Shown one piece after another: positions 1 to 9,409 of a stretch of DNA of 64,000 bases. Below the pieces are notes generated by a model, which did no database searches, was not told the origin of the DNA, and saw nothing but the letters and a program-made list of their open reading frames with translations. Position 1 is the stretch's first letter. Each line of letters begins with the position of its first letter. Origin of the DNA: Paraglaciecola sp. 20A4 (GTDB lineage Bacteria > Pseudomonadota > Gammaproteobacteria > Enterobacterales > Alteromonadaceae); assembly GCF_011378905.1 (NCBI RefSeq), contig NZ_WTPY01000003.1:186001-250000 (forward strand). Direction: 5' to 3'. A program made the translations under genes and the position numbers.

Positions 1-704
1 GAAATATTGTTGATTGAATCAAGTAATGGTTGAGCGTTGATATTGACGATTAAAAAACCAAAGCGACTGCCTGTATCATCAAAAATAGGCAGCGATAAGC
101 GCAGCATAGGACGATAAGGGAAATCGAGCTTACCAAATTCGCGATTCAAAGAGATACGCGACATATAGATTTCACCTGCTGCAAGGGTTGAGCTTGCACG
201 AGCGTATTCACTCTTACGTTTGCTTTGCAACTGATTAGATGACACCACTTCGATTTTGCCATTGACTCTATCAACCCGAACCAGTTCCATGGCGCGTTCA
301 TCGGCACTGATAACGCGTAGCTGATCATATTCGCTATTACTTTGTAAAAAAGCAGAAAATATGGTTTCTAAACGCTGGCGCCATTGGGCCTCATTGGTGT
401 TGTCAAGTGGGTCTACGCCAACATTGTTCGCTGCCCGTGATATACCACTAATAGGAGGAGTCGCATGCAAAAAACGTAGATCATGACGATAGTCATCAAG
501 ACGTTCCTGTACTTGTAAATTAATTTGTTCACCAGTAGCTGATAAAGAATTTTTTAACTCAGTGGTAACCGATTGGCTCAACTGAGACTCAAAAACAGTG
601 ACTACAATACCAAAAATGACCAAGATGGAAACGAGCGTAATAAGCAGTATATGTTGCTGTAACTTAAAGCCTGTACGAACAGACGAAAGCGTCTTTTGTG
701 TCAT
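1..704 (-). CDS. Membrane sensor protein with periplasmic Cache-like domain, N-terminal part only
   Basis: Reading leftward from an ATG at 704 there is an open frame with no stop to base 1, about 234 residues, so the 3' part lies outside the window. AAGGA sits about 10 bases before the ATG. Residues about 17-38 form one strongly hydrophobic membrane segment. After it comes a polar, probably periplasmic region with stretches such as HATPPISGI, ELVRVDR and LRLSLPIFD, which resemble the double-Cache sensor domains in front of GGDEF, histidine kinase or PAS modules. The output domain is not visible, so kinase, diguanylate cyclase and chemoreceptor all remain possible. The sensor call is an inference from family resemblance; the open frame and membrane segment are seen directly. 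Confidence 0.7.
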   Translation of the reverse strand, partial: MTQKTLSSVRTGFKLQQHILLITLVSILVIFGIVVTVFESQLSQSVTTELKNSLSATGEQINLQVQERLDDYRHDLRFLHATPPISGISRAANNVGVDPLDNTNEAQWRQRLETIFSAFLQSNSEYDQLRVISADERAMELVRVDRVNGKIEVVSSNQLQSKRKSEYARASSTLAAGEIYMSRISLNREFGKLDFPYRPMLRLSLPIFDDTGSRFGFLIVNINAQPLLDSINNI

Positions 705-1110
705 TAAAAAAAGATCCTTTAATTTACCGAAGAACAGCAACATTGAAGCACTGCTGGAATAAATAGTAGCCTATAGACTTTAGTTGTACTGCGCCAGATG
801 AATAGCTATTTATGATGGTATTGATAGCGCATATGACTGTTTCGACTTGAATTGATAAATCTTTATGCCAGTGAACGGATAGAACTTTATATTTTGTCTT
901 AATTTAAACGCTGATTTTTGCGTGACGAGTCACTATCGAATCATTCAATCAACACCATATTTAAGTTTGAAGTTACAGTTCTTATTTTCGTATTATCGGG
1001 GTAGTATTTAGTTTAAAAACTTGTTTTACCGCAATTTTTCATTATAAAAAATAGAATATTATGAAATAAAGGTAACCATTGTTGCCAATAAATGACCAAG
1101 GGGCACACTA
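705..1110. other. Intergenic region between divergent sensor and usp genes
   Basis: No open frame with coding character was seen. The only structure noted is a short inverted repeat, GTGAC-GA-GTCAC at 922-933, which could be an operator. AT-rich sequence follows up to the usp start at 1111. No FNR box was found here, unlike in front of the other single-domain usp gene. Confidence 0.4.
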
Positions 1111-1992
1111 GTGAATGTAAAGCGTATTTTAGTAATCGCAGATCGCAAAGATTCTTCGCAAAAGGCTTTAGCACATGCAGCATTAATGGCTGAGCAATTC
1201 AAAGCAACATTGCACGTCGTTGGCTTCAGTTACGAGCGTTTGTCGGTTTTAGATGAAAGCATGACCAAAGAAGATATCGAGGCTGCCAAACAAAAGATTA
1301 TTCACGCCAACCAAACATGGCTAGATGAAGCCGTTGTTATGAGTAAGTTACCTAAATCGACTACAGATGAGATGGTTTGGAGTAAAGATATCGCCGCTTG
1401 GGTTACCAAGCACTGCGTAGACCATCAATACGATTTAATCATAAAAACTGGCCATCGCAGTGAACACGCGTTTTATGTACCTACCGATTGGCATTTATTG
1501 CGTAATGGCAATGCCCCGGTATTGTTAGTCGCCGATAAAAAATGGCGGAAAAAACAAGCCATTATGGTTTCGCTTGATATGGCCTCTAAAAAGAAAACAA
1601 AGCAAGCTCTTAATCAAAAAGTTATTGATGCCGGTAAGATGCTTGCAGCGGCGAATGATATGCCACTGCACGTGTGTTTTAGTTTGGCTATTTCACCTGT
1701 ATTAAAAGACCTAGGGATTGTTGATAAAAATAAATCCGTTAAGGCCGCAAAGAACAAATACATCCCTAAAATTCAAGCTATGTTCGGGAATGATGATATT
1801 CCGTTAGAAAATATCCACATTAAATCTGGTTACGCTGATAAGATCGTACCAAGTGTGGCATCTGATATTGGCGCAGCGCTAGTTATAATGGGCAGCGTTG
1901 GCCGAAAAGGCTTAAAAGCAAAGGTGTTAGGCAACACGGCTGAAAGCGTATTAGCCTTACTTAAAACCGACGTAATGATAATTCAGCCTTAG
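1111..1992 (+). CDS. Tandem universal stress protein (UspE-like)
   Basis: This 293-residue protein consists of two Usp (PF00582) domains, residues about 1-143 and 150-293. It begins MNVKRILVIADRKDSSQKAL, the usual beta1-alpha1 start of a Usp fold. The second half ends with GSVGRKGLKAKVLGNTAE, which fits the nucleotide-binding signature G-2x-G-9x-G(S/T). The start is a GTG preceded by AAGGGG about 8 bases upstream. Length and layout match E. coli UspE, but a closer UspE candidate in its expected genomic setting lies at 57746-58678, so this is probably a paralog. Usp proteins are cytosolic and help survival under starvation, oxidative stress and low oxygen; the specific role here is not known. 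Confidence 0.88.
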   Translation: MNVKRILVIADRKDSSQKALAHAALMAEQFKATLHVVGFSYERLSVLDESMTKEDIEAAKQKIIHANQTWLDEAVVMSKLPKSTTDEMVWSKDIAAWVTKHCVDHQYDLIIKTGHRSEHAFYVPTDWHLLRNGNAPVLLVADKKWRKKQAIMVSLDMASKKKTKQALNQKVIDAGKMLAAANDMPLHVCFSLAISPVLKDLGIVDKNKSVKAAKNKYIPKIQAMFGNDDIPLENIHIKSGYADKIVPSVASDIGAALVIMGSVGRKGLKAKVLGNTAESVLALLKTDVMIIQP

Positions 1993-2088
1993 TCGCAATT
2001 TTAACAGTATCTAGCCGTTAATCATTGATGTTGTATCGGCGTCACATTATTTGTTAGCAATGATGAGGACGCCGCTTACAATGTTTAC

Positions 2089-3423
2089 TCACACAGTATG
2101 AGCAATTTTTCCGCGTTTAAATTGATTCACATTTAACCAATACATCGGGATTACCGCACATGCAAAGACTAAATTGGAAAGCGGGACGGCTAGCCATACA
2201 CCTGTAACGCCCATGTACATCGGTAGTATCCACAAGAAGGGTAATTGCACCAGCACATTACCTAAAGACACAAATAAAGCGGCCCCGCCCTTACCTATTG
2301 CCACAAAATAAATCGCCACCAGAAAAAACAAGCCATCGAGGTAAAGCGTAAATAAGTGCAATTTTATGCCATGGGTGGCTACCGCGCTGAGTGTTTCATC
2401 GTTGGTAAATAAGTTAACGAATATACTGGGGAAAAGGTTAACGGCAAGCACCATCATTACACCTGATCCAATAATAATATTCGTCGCGAGTTTTAGCGTA
2501 CGTAACGTATTGTTATATTGCTTTGCACCTTGATAATAACTTATTGGCGGTTGCACCCCTGCAGCTAATCCTTCTGCAAAAAAATAGTACAGACTGGCGA
2601 TATAGCCGATGACGGAAAAAGCGGCGACATGGGTAATGCCACCATAATACATAAGGAGCCCATTGTGCAGTGATAGTGTGAATCCGAAATAGAGGAACAT
2701 AACTAAACTTGAACAACCAAGTTGTATCACTCTAAGGCTAATTTTATAGTCGAACTGCTTTATACTGATACGGTTATCGCCGCGAAAAAAATAATTCATG
2801 CACAGCAAACAGGTAGCCAACTGTGCAATAACTGTCGCAATGGCAGCGCCTTTTAATCCCATATCAAAATGGCCAATTAAAACGTAATCTAGTGCAATAT
2901 TCAGTAATGCCCCTAGCACTATAAACTGAGTTGCTAAAGTGGGTTTATTGTCATTTCTGATAAGCACGGGCATTGCCACCGAGCCTATAGTAATGACTGA
3001 TGCGTATGACATTATTAACAGATAATCTACCCCTGGGGCGTTCTCTCCTCCTTGAATACGCAGCAACGCTCCGCCCCAGGTGATTAACGCGCACGCCACT
3101 ATGATGCCTCCAAGTAACATTAAATACATCGCGCTACTCAAGGTTCTGTTCACTCCATGGGGGTTACTCTCTCCTCTATAGTTTGATAATACGCTGCCGC
3201 CGCCCATGCCCACTAATAAACCTAATCCAATAATCACTGATAACATGGGTAACGCCAAATTGATCCCCGCTAAGCCTTGCTCGCCAACAAAATATCCAAC
3301 AAAAATGCCATCAATAATTTGATATATACCGCTAACTACCATGGCAAGAATCGACGGCACTGCAAACCGCCAGAATGTGCGCGCTACAGGGTTATTAGCC
3401 TGTAACGTAGATAAACCCAACAT
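2089..3423 (-). CDS. MATE family efflux transporter
   Basis: This is a 444-residue integral membrane protein with about 12 hydrophobic segments. The two halves have the MATE pattern, including an N-terminal ARTFWRFAVPSILAMVVSG stretch and conserved G/P-rich turns such as GEQGLAGINLALP. MATE proteins export drugs, metabolites or polar compounds using a Na+ or H+ gradient. The start ATG at 3423 has GAGAAT upstream. A LysR regulator is transcribed divergently from 3553, leaving a shared promoter region of about 130 bp, so that regulator probably controls this exporter. The substrate cannot be told from sequence. Confidence 0.88.
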   Translation of the reverse strand: MLGLSTLQANNPVARTFWRFAVPSILAMVVSGIYQIIDGIFVGYFVGEQGLAGINLALPMLSVIIGLGLLVGMGGGSVLSNYRGESNPHGVNRTLSSAMYLMLLGGIIVACALITWGGALLRIQGGENAPGVDYLLIMSYASVITIGSVAMPVLIRNDNKPTLATQFIVLGALLNIALDYVLIGHFDMGLKGAAIATVIAQLATCLLCMNYFFRGDNRISIKQFDYKISLRVIQLGCSSLVMFLYFGFTLSLHNGLLMYYGGITHVAAFSVIGYIASLYYFFAEGLAAGVQPPISYYQGAKQYNNTLRTLKLATNIIIGSGVMMVLAVNLFPSIFVNLFTNDETLSAVATHGIKLHLFTLYLDGLFFLVAIYFVAIGKGGAALFVSLGNVLVQLPFLWILPMYMGVTGVWLAVPLSNLVFACAVIPMYWLNVNQFKRGKIAHTV

Positions 3424-3552
3424 AATATTCTCAGATTGTAAATTTCCGTCATTGTAACTAGATAAGTGATACTTTAAAGTTTGTTACTATCCGAATTTCG
3501 GATAGATGAAGAGCTCCATGTATACCTTCATTTAATTATTGGGAGAGACATT

Positions 3553-4431
3553 TTGAATTGGACAGTCGATCAGCTGCAGGCATTCGTGACGGCGGCACAC
3601 TTAGGCTCATTTTCGTCAGCAGCGCGTCAACTTAATAAGGCCCAATCTCGTGTCAGTAGCGCTATCGCTAATTTAGAAATAGATCTGGGTATCGAGCTAT
3701 TTGATCGCACCCCACGTTATCCTGTATTAACAGAGTTAGGTGCGCAAATGCTCCCTGAGGCTGAGTTCGTTCTAGCACAGTGTCAGCGCTTTGATTCTAG
3801 GGCACAATTCGCCGCAAAACACGATGTTATCTCTTTGCGAATAACGATGGATGAAGCCCTGCCGATTGAAACAACAAGTACTATATTCACCTTGTTTGGA
3901 CAGAAATTCCCACATGTTAATCTAGTAATTACCAGTGGCTCCCGTGATGATGTAGCCAATGCAGTGGCAAAAAAAAGAGCGGATATTGGCTTGATGCTTA
4001 GCAGTACCGTATTACCGATGGATGTAGAATTTGAGTCATTGGGGTATTTTAAAAAAATTCTAATCTTTGGAATGTCTCATCCATTGGCAAAATTTGAAAC
4101 CGTGTCACGCACACAATTGCAAGGTCACCGGCAACTGGTATTGTGTAATCGTTCGGGTGAAGGGCGCGAAGACGCGTTTAGTCCAAACCACTGGTATATC
4201 GATAGCTATTACGTGATCTGCGATCTGGCGGTACAAAACCAAGGTTGGGCTATGGTCCCAGAGCACATAGCTGATTCAAACTGGTTTGCTAAGCACATAC
4301 ATGTGCGGTCTTGCGATCAAATGTTCTCGGGCACTATGTTAGAGGTCGGCGTAGTCAAGCGCAACGGTCATTCTATGGGTCACATCGAAAAGTGGTTTAT
4401 CGAGCAATTAAAAGATCTTATCGCAAAATAA
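3553..4431 (+). CDS. LysR family transcriptional regulator
   Basis: The protein has an N-terminal winged helix (LQAFVTAAHLGSFSSAARQL then QSRVSSAIANLEIDLGIELF), typical of LysR regulators, followed by a LysR substrate-binding domain to residue 292. A TTG at 3553 is chosen as start because GGGAGAG lies 6-8 bases upstream and the protein then begins MNWTVDQLQAF, as LysR proteins normally do; an in-frame TTG at 3481 would add 24 unlikely residues. It is divergent to the MATE exporter gene and probably regulates it in response to a small-molecule coinducer. A hairpin after the gene at 4499-4526 ends transcription. Confidence 0.88.
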   Translation: MNWTVDQLQAFVTAAHLGSFSSAARQLNKAQSRVSSAIANLEIDLGIELFDRTPRYPVLTELGAQMLPEAEFVLAQCQRFDSRAQFAAKHDVISLRITMDEALPIETTSTIFTLFGQKFPHVNLVITSGSRDDVANAVAKKRADIGLMLSSTVLPMDVEFESLGYFKKILIFGMSHPLAKFETVSRTQLQGHRQLVLCNRSGEGREDAFSPNHWYIDSYYVICDLAVQNQGWAMVPEHIADSNWFAKHIHVRSCDQMFSGTMLEVGVVKRNGHSMGHIEKWFIEQLKDLIAK

Positions 4432-4498
4432 AAACTATTGTAAAGATTGGCTGAAAGAACGGCTAGGCAGAAATAACCGCTGGTTATTTCAAGATAAA

Positions 4499-4526
4499 AA
4501 GCAGCCAATATCATTTTTGGCTGCTT
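4499..4526. terminator. Bidirectional rho-independent terminator
   Basis: The arms AAGCAGCCA and TGGCTGCTT form a 9-bp stem with a 10-base loop. They are flanked by A-rich sequence on the left and T-rich sequence on the right. It sits between the convergent LysR and ADH-GNAT genes and can serve both. Confidence 0.75.
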
Positions 4527-4567
4527 GCTATTTATTTACTATAGGTTACGCATACTGCGTGTAATAG

Positions 4568-6163
4568 CTAAATCGTCAACGAATATATAACTTGATGGGC
4601 ATCATCACGATCCATTTTTTCACTCATGCCCAATTCGCCTGCAAGCTTTCTCATATCATGATTGTCGGCTAATTCGATAGCATACAAAGAGCCAATATTG
4701 TGTACCTTGGCATATTCAATTAGATGCTCAGTCAATAGCTTGCCTAACCCCTTGTGTTGCCATTTATCACTTATGGTAACCGCGATTTCATAGGCAGAGT
4801 GCTCACCGGTAAAGGCATATCGACTTTCGCCAATCTCTAACTCAGCTCCTGTTTGCAGATCATGTTCAGTTGCTACAAACGCCATTGTATCTTGACCATC
4901 TATTGTGCAAAGTGTTTTTAGCATGGCGTCAGACAGTGTGTTTATACCCCCTAGAAATCGATAATGCTTTGTTTGGGCTGAGAGTCCCTTTACAAATTCA
5001 GACTCAAGCTGTTTGTCTTGCTGACTGATAGGCCTAATAGTTATCTTTTTGCCATCTAAAACATGCTCGCATGGTTGACCAGCAATGTGTTTCGTTTGAG
5101 TCGTTGTTGCCTCATCGTCACTGCCAGCGTTATTAGTGGTAAAATCAAGCACAATACGCGCGGCTACATCACCCGCTTTCAAACGATTTAAGACGTGATT
5201 CACGTCAGACAATAAACATAGTTCAATGTCAGCTGTAACTTTACCATCGGCGGCGAATGCCAAGGCTTCAGCCATGTCTTGCCTTGTTCCTACGAATGAC
5301 CCTTTAATCGTTTTGCAATTAGCTACGACATCAAACAAGTCGGTCGGAAACTCTCCAGGTGGCAGGCCCACTAATACGCAGGTGCCCGTTTTTCTGGTCA
5401 TTTCTACCCCTTCCTTAAAGGCAGACATTGATGGGGCGGTAATAAGCACACCATGAGCCCCACCGTTGGTAACGTGTATAACGCTGACCGCAGCGTCTTG
5501 GCTAAAAGCATTAACCACAGCGTCAGCCCCCAAGCCTTTAGCGTGCTCCAGTTTAGAATCGTCGATATCCACTGCACACACTTTTAAGCCCATGGCTTTT
5601 GCATACTGAATAGCCAAGTGCCCTAACCCACCGCAACCTAATACCACTAACCATTGACCGGGTTTAGCACCCGTTTCTTTTATACCTTTGTAGCTCGTGA
5701 CACCGGCACAAATAATGGGAGCTGCCTGAATAGCAGACAAACCATCAGGAATATGGGCTACATAGCGAGGATCTGCGATAATATAGTCGGCAAACCCTCC
5801 GTCTTTACTATAGCCACCAAACTCAGCATCTGCACAAACGGTCTCCCACGCGGATAAGCAATATTCACAATGCCCGCAAGCAGAGTAAAGCCAGGGTACG
5901 CCTACCCGATCACCTATCTTAACTTGATCAACACCTTCACCTAATGCGACGACTTTACCTATTCCTTCGTGTCCAGGGGTGAACGGTAGGGTTGGCTTTA
6001 AGGGCCAATCACCCGCAGCGGCATGTAAATCAGTATGACAAACACCACAGGCTTCGGTTTTTACTAAAATTTGTCCCTTGAGCGGTGTGGGTATTTTGCA
6101 CTCTTGAATTGATAATGGTTGTCCAAATTGTACAACCTTAGCCGCTTGCATCATGTCTTTCAT
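4568..6163 (-). CDS. Zinc alcohol dehydrogenase fused to GNAT acetyltransferase
   Basis: The protein is 531 residues. Residues about 1-340 are a medium-chain zinc alcohol dehydrogenase. Catalytic zinc ligands are seen in CGVCHTDLH, GHEGIG and PIICAG. The structural zinc site is CGHCEYC plus a later Cys, and VVLGCGGLGHLAIQ is the NAD-binding glycine motif. After a Thr/Asp/Glu-rich linker, residues about 370-531 are a GNAT domain (KITIRPI at its start, acetyl-CoA loop QHKGLGKLL). AdhA/AdhP-type enzymes alone have about 340 residues, so the extra domain is a true fusion in one frame. The ATG at 6163 is preferred over an in-frame TTG at 6181. A perfect FNR box lies about 110 bp upstream, suggesting induction when oxygen is low. 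The domain calls are firm; the target of the acetyltransferase is unknown. Confidence 0.88.
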   Translation of the reverse strand: MKDMMQAAKVVQFGQPLSIQECKIPTPLKGQILVKTEACGVCHTDLHAAAGDWPLKPTLPFTPGHEGIGKVVALGEGVDQVKIGDRVGVPWLYSACGHCEYCLSAWETVCADAEFGGYSKDGGFADYIIADPRYVAHIPDGLSAIQAAPIICAGVTSYKGIKETGAKPGQWLVVLGCGGLGHLAIQYAKAMGLKVCAVDIDDSKLEHAKGLGADAVVNAFSQDAAVSVIHVTNGGAHGVLITAPSMSAFKEGVEMTRKTGTCVLVGLPPGEFPTDLFDVVANCKTIKGSFVGTRQDMAEALAFAADGKVTADIELCLLSDVNHVLNRLKAGDVAARIVLDFTTNNAGSDDEATTTQTKHIAGQPCEHVLDGKKITIRPISQQDKQLESEFVKGLSAQTKHYRFLGGINTLSDAMLKTLCTIDGQDTMAFVATEHDLQTGAELEIGESRYAFTGEHSAYEIAVTISDKWQHKGLGKLLTEHLIEYAKVHNIGSLYAIELADNHDMRKLAGELGMSEKMDRDDAHQVIYSLTI

Positions 6164-6273
6164 TATAGATTGCCCGTCCAAGTAAATAGGTTTTTAAGAG
6201 TCCAATCCTATGGGGTTGAATCTCTCATTATTTTAATTTCATCAGACTTTAAATGATCGAAAGTTTTACAAGT

Positions 6274-6287
6274 TGATAACGATCAAT
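6274..6287. promoter_or_regulatory. FNR box, perfect
   Basis: TTGATAACGATCAA matches the FNR consensus TTGAT-N4-ATCAA at all ten positions. It lies between the divergent ADH-GNAT gene (start 6163) and the cytochrome c gene (start 6462). An FNR protein with the matching recognition helix is encoded at 37626-38420. Confidence 0.75.
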
Positions 6288-6353
6288 GAATCAATCAACA
6301 GTTGAAAATAGTGGCTATCCAGATGAGCAGAAAATAACAAACTCGTTTTAATC

Positions 6354-6367
6354 TTGATCAGTGTCAA
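6354..6367. promoter_or_regulatory. FNR box, one mismatch
   Basis: TTGATCAGTGTCAA matches the FNR consensus at nine of ten positions. Its centre is about 100 bp before the cytochrome c ATG, a plausible activator position for that gene. Confidence 0.6.
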
Positions 6368-6461
6368 GAAGACAAATACTAGACTCTTTCTTTTTGCCAT
6401 CATTGCGTTAGTTTACTTAATCACCGATGTTAGTAAAAAGCTTACAATTAAGGGTGTTATC

Positions 6462-6926
6462 ATGAAGACAATACTGTTACCAAGTTTACTTGTATGTGCA
6501 TTATTTTTATCTGGGTGTAATCAGGGACCTGACTCCCCCAAAGGATTCAGTTTGCCCAAAGGAGACGCAGAAAAAGGCGAGTTCGTTTTTAAAGAATATC
6601 AGTGCTTAGCCTGTCACAACCTCGAAGGATATGACGCGCCAATGCTAACCAAAGTATTTAAGGATCCTATTGAATTAGGCGGAACATCCGCTAAAGTAAA
6701 AACGTATGCTCAGCTGGTAACATCCATTATTAATCCATCGCACGAATTGGCTCCAAGGTCTACAGCATTAGAGCCTGTGGTAGATAAAAATGGGCAGTCG
6801 AAAATGATGGTGTTTAATGATGTTATGACGGTCACTGAATTAGTCAATTTGGTTTCATTTTTACAACCTAAATATAAAGTGAAACCTATTCAATACACTA
6901 ACTATATGCAGTATCAAATACCGTAA
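6462..6926 (+). CDS. Cytochrome c lipoprotein, single heme
   Basis: The start ATG at 6462 follows AAGGG at a spacing of 7; an in-frame upstream start would destroy the signal peptide. The first residues MKTILLPSLLVCALFLSGC are a lipoprotein signal with the lipobox LSGC. One heme c attachment motif, CLACH, is near residue 50, and a late Met (MMVF or MTV region) could be the sixth ligand. The mature protein of about 135 residues should be anchored to a membrane facing the periplasm as an electron carrier. FNR boxes lie upstream and a zinc ADH gene is divergent, so it may act in low-oxygen respiration. Its partner enzyme is not identifiable from the sequence. Confidence 0.82.
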   Translation: MKTILLPSLLVCALFLSGCNQGPDSPKGFSLPKGDAEKGEFVFKEYQCLACHNLEGYDAPMLTKVFKDPIELGGTSAKVKTYAQLVTSIINPSHELAPRSTALEPVVDKNGQSKMMVFNDVMTVTELVNLVSFLQPKYKVKPIQYTNYMQYQIP

Positions 6927-6959
6927 CAGTGTAATCTGCTAAGTTGATACCATGCTTGT

Positions 6960-6988
6960 AAAGCGGAGTTTATTAGGACTCCGCTTTG
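6960..6988 (+). terminator. Rho-independent terminator after cytochrome c gene
   Basis: AAAGCGGAGT and ACTCCGCTTT form a 10-bp stem with an 8-base loop, ending in a T run. It separates the cytochrome c gene from cbpA. Confidence 0.75.
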
Positions 6989-7049
6989 TGTATAAAAGCC
7001 TATTCATTTAATAAACCTTTTAAGTCGAGATTTAACGACGAGTAAAACG

Positions 7050-8012
7050 ATGGAATTTAAAGAGTATTATGAAATTCTAGGCGTCCCTGAAGACGCTGAG
7101 ATAAAAGAGATTAAAAAAGCTTACCGTAAGTTGGCGCTTGAGTTTCATCCAGATATGAACCCAGATGAGGGTGCTGAGGAGAAATTTAAAGAGGTTGCCG
7201 AAGCCTATGAAGTATTGAAAGATACTAAACGACGAGCTGAATACGACGAACTGCGTAAATATGGTGGCCAAACTAACCAAGGCTTTACTCCGCCTCCCGG
7301 CTGGCAAGGCAACTCTGGAAGTGGTAATTGGGATAGTAGTGATGAAGATTTCTCAGATTTTTTTAATTCCGTATTTTCAGCCCGCAGAGCAAGAGGCGGC
7401 GAGCAAAATGGGGCATTTAATCAAGGTCGATATCAGACCGATTTCGCCATGAAAGGACAAGACGCAGAGATTGAAGTGCCGATTTTTCTGGAAGACACCT
7501 TAAAAGACGCTTCGAAAACGGTTGAGTTTATGCAATCAGAAGTGCAAAACGGTCAGATGGTAAAACAGAAAAGAACATTGAAGGTTAAGATCCCTCACGG
7601 GGTTGTTGATGGTCAGCGTATCCGTCTTAAAGGTCAAGGTGGTAAAGGTGCCCATGGTGGTGAAAGCGGTGATCTTTATCTCCATATTCGCCTTGTTCCT
7701 CACCCACTGTTTGACGTTCAAGGTCACGACTTAATTATTACCCTGCCCATCGCACCTTGGGAAGCAACATTAGGTGCCGACATTACGGTTCCAACACTGG
7801 ATGGAAAAGTTAAAATGACCATTCAACCGAACAGTCAAAGCGGCCAAAAGCTTCGCATAAAAGGAAAAGGTCTTAAGCGTAAATCTGGTAGTGGTGATTT
7901 ATATGCTGTATTAAAAATAGTTAACCCGCCTAACAGTAACGATAAAGCCGATAGCCTATGGAAAGAGCTCGCTAAAGCGAACACGTTTAACCCTAGAGAA
8001 GAGTGGAGCTAA
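7050..8012 (+). CDS. cbpA: DnaJ-class co-chaperone CbpA
   Basis: The protein has 320 residues. A J domain occupies residues 1-70, with the HPD motif in FHPDMNP, followed by a G/F-like region and two C-terminal beta-sandwich substrate-binding domains (from about residue 130). It has no zinc-finger CxxCxGxG repeats, which separates CbpA from DnaJ. CbpA works with DnaK and also binds curved DNA in stationary phase. The next gene encodes CbpM, its dedicated inhibitor, starting only 6 bases after the stop, so the two form an operon as in E. coli. Confidence 0.93.
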   Translation: MEFKEYYEILGVPEDAEIKEIKKAYRKLALEFHPDMNPDEGAEEKFKEVAEAYEVLKDTKRRAEYDELRKYGGQTNQGFTPPPGWQGNSGSGNWDSSDEDFSDFFNSVFSARRARGGEQNGAFNQGRYQTDFAMKGQDAEIEVPIFLEDTLKDASKTVEFMQSEVQNGQMVKQKRTLKVKIPHGVVDGQRIRLKGQGGKGAHGGESGDLYLHIRLVPHPLFDVQGHDLIITLPIAPWEATLGADITVPTLDGKVKMTIQPNSQSGQKLRIKGKGLKRKSGSGDLYAVLKIVNPPNSNDKADSLWKELAKANTFNPREEWS

Positions 8013-8017
8013 CAGCA

Positions 8018-8323
8018 ATGAGCGAAACTATATTAAAAATCTCAGTTGATGAACTGTGCGAAAATATTGAAATCGATCACGAGCTTGTTATCGAGGTCGT
8101 TGAGTACGGGATCGCTGAACCTATCGAAGGACAGTCCCTAGAAGAATGGAAATTTGACCCTACCAGCGTTCATTGGTTAAAAAAAGCGATCCGCCTTAAC
8201 AAACAACTAGAAATAGACTGGATCGCCGTTGCTATGGTCATTGATTTATTAAAGCAGCGTGAAGCTCTTGAGTTTGAAAATCAAAATCTACAAAGACAAT
8301 TATCCCGCTTTTGGGAATCTTAA
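8018..8323 (+). CDS. cbpM: Chaperone modulator CbpM
   Basis: The 101-residue protein resembles the MerR-like HTH-fold modulator CbpM, with a start like MSETILKISVDELCE and a C-terminal coiled helix rich in Glu, Leu and Gln. CbpM binds the J domain of CbpA and blocks its activity. The ATG at 8018 is chosen because GGAG lies about 10 bases upstream, at the end of cbpA. Genomic coupling to cbpA strongly supports the call. Confidence 0.88.
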   Translation: MSETILKISVDELCENIEIDHELVIEVVEYGIAEPIEGQSLEEWKFDPTSVHWLKKAIRLNKQLEIDWIAVAMVIDLLKQREALEFENQNLQRQLSRFWES

Positions 8324-8348
8324 GCCTAAGAGCAAACCATCCAAGTTT

Positions 8349-8380
8349 GTGTTTATCTAGCCAATTATATTGATAAACAC
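8349..8380. terminator. Bidirectional hairpin between cbpM and CDF gene
   Basis: GTGTTTATC and GATAAACAC form a 9-bp stem with a 14-base loop, between the two convergent genes. The right arm touches the stop codon of the CDF gene. The T runs are weak. Confidence 0.5.
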
Positions 8381-9222
8381 TACTTGCTTGGTTTGGGTTC
8401 GATATGCACCAATACATCTTGAATATTAAATTTACTTGCTAAAATGGCTTCAATCTCATCGGCGATGTGATGAGATTCGATGGTAGGTAAATCAGGATCT
8501 ACCGTTACGATAACATCGGCCACTCGACCATTAGCACCGGTTCGTGAACGCACTCTAATAACAGAACTTACCGCTTTTACATTATTTACCTCGTCTGAAA
8601 TTGTACTAGGGTCAATATCGCTGTAATCGACCAAAATCGGAATCGCACGTTGAAAAAGCTTAAACGCTAAATAGAAAATCAAGAGTGAAACGATGCTCGC
8701 GAACACCGTGTCTAACCAATAATAACCTTGTGCCGCGAGCTGCCAACCCACAATAACCACCACAGTGGTCAAGACGTCACTCAATGTGTGGCTTGCATCC
8801 GCTTGCAGAATGTCCGACTCAAGGCGATTTGCCCAATATCGCTCCCATAGGGTCAGCAAGATGTTAACAACGAGCGTGCTAATAAGTATGATGAGTCCTA
8901 AGAAATTTTGTTCTACTGGCTCGCCAAATCGGTTATATGCACCGACCAACATTTCAAACGCCACAATACTTAATAGTGATGCGAGCCCGAACACCGCTAT
9001 TTGCTCAAATTTTTGGTGGCCATAGGGGTGATCTTTGTCAGCGGGTGTATTGGCAATATTGGTCGCCATCCAAGCAAAGATATTATTGATGACGTCCGTA
9101 AATGAATGCACCGCATCAGCAATCACTGCTGCCGAGTTTGCAGAAATTCCGACCCATAATTTAACCACACTCATCAGTAAATTGACGCTGCCCTCAATAA
9201 GCAACACGCTTTTAACATTCAT
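8380..9222 (-). CDS. Cation diffusion facilitator (FieF-like metal efflux)
   Basis: This 280-residue protein has about six transmembrane segments and a C-terminal cytosolic CDF domain. Metal-site residues are visible as ADAVHSFTD in TM2 and HTLSD in TM5. DKDHPYGHQKFE in the loop after TM2 is a CDF signature. The family exports Zn2+, Fe2+, Cd2+ or Mn2+ in exchange for protons. The TM2 site reads D-x-x-H rather than the D-x-x-x-D of E. coli FieF, so zinc is more likely than iron, but this is inference. It is convergent with cbpM and has no obvious partner. Confidence 0.87.
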   Translation of the reverse strand: MNVKSVLLIEGSVNLLMSVVKLWVGISANSAAVIADAVHSFTDVINNIFAWMATNIANTPADKDHPYGHQKFEQIAVFGLASLLSIVAFEMLVGAYNRFGEPVEQNFLGLIILISTLVVNILLTLWERYWANRLESDILQADASHTLSDVLTTVVVIVGWQLAAQGYYWLDTVFASIVSLLIFYLAFKLFQRAIPILVDYSDIDPSTISDEVNNVKAVSSVIRVRSRTGANGRVADVIVTVDPDLPTIESHHIADEIEAILASKFNIQDVLVHIEPKPSK

Positions 9223-9409
9223 TTATATCCACCTTTTATGATATACAATAACCCTAAGTGAGTGGTCGTGACCCGTATTGTTGACTTATAACGTTATATT
9301 TAGCTTTTCAAGGCAATTAATTTCGATACTTTTAGTCACGAAATTAGTAACAAAATTTTTTATTCGTTCAATAATTTACCTATTGAGTGCCCGAGTTTTA
9401 TAGAATATC

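Noticed and set aside
8-20. FNR-like TTGATTGAATCAA
   Set aside because: The spacer is three rather than four bases, and the site is inside a coding region.
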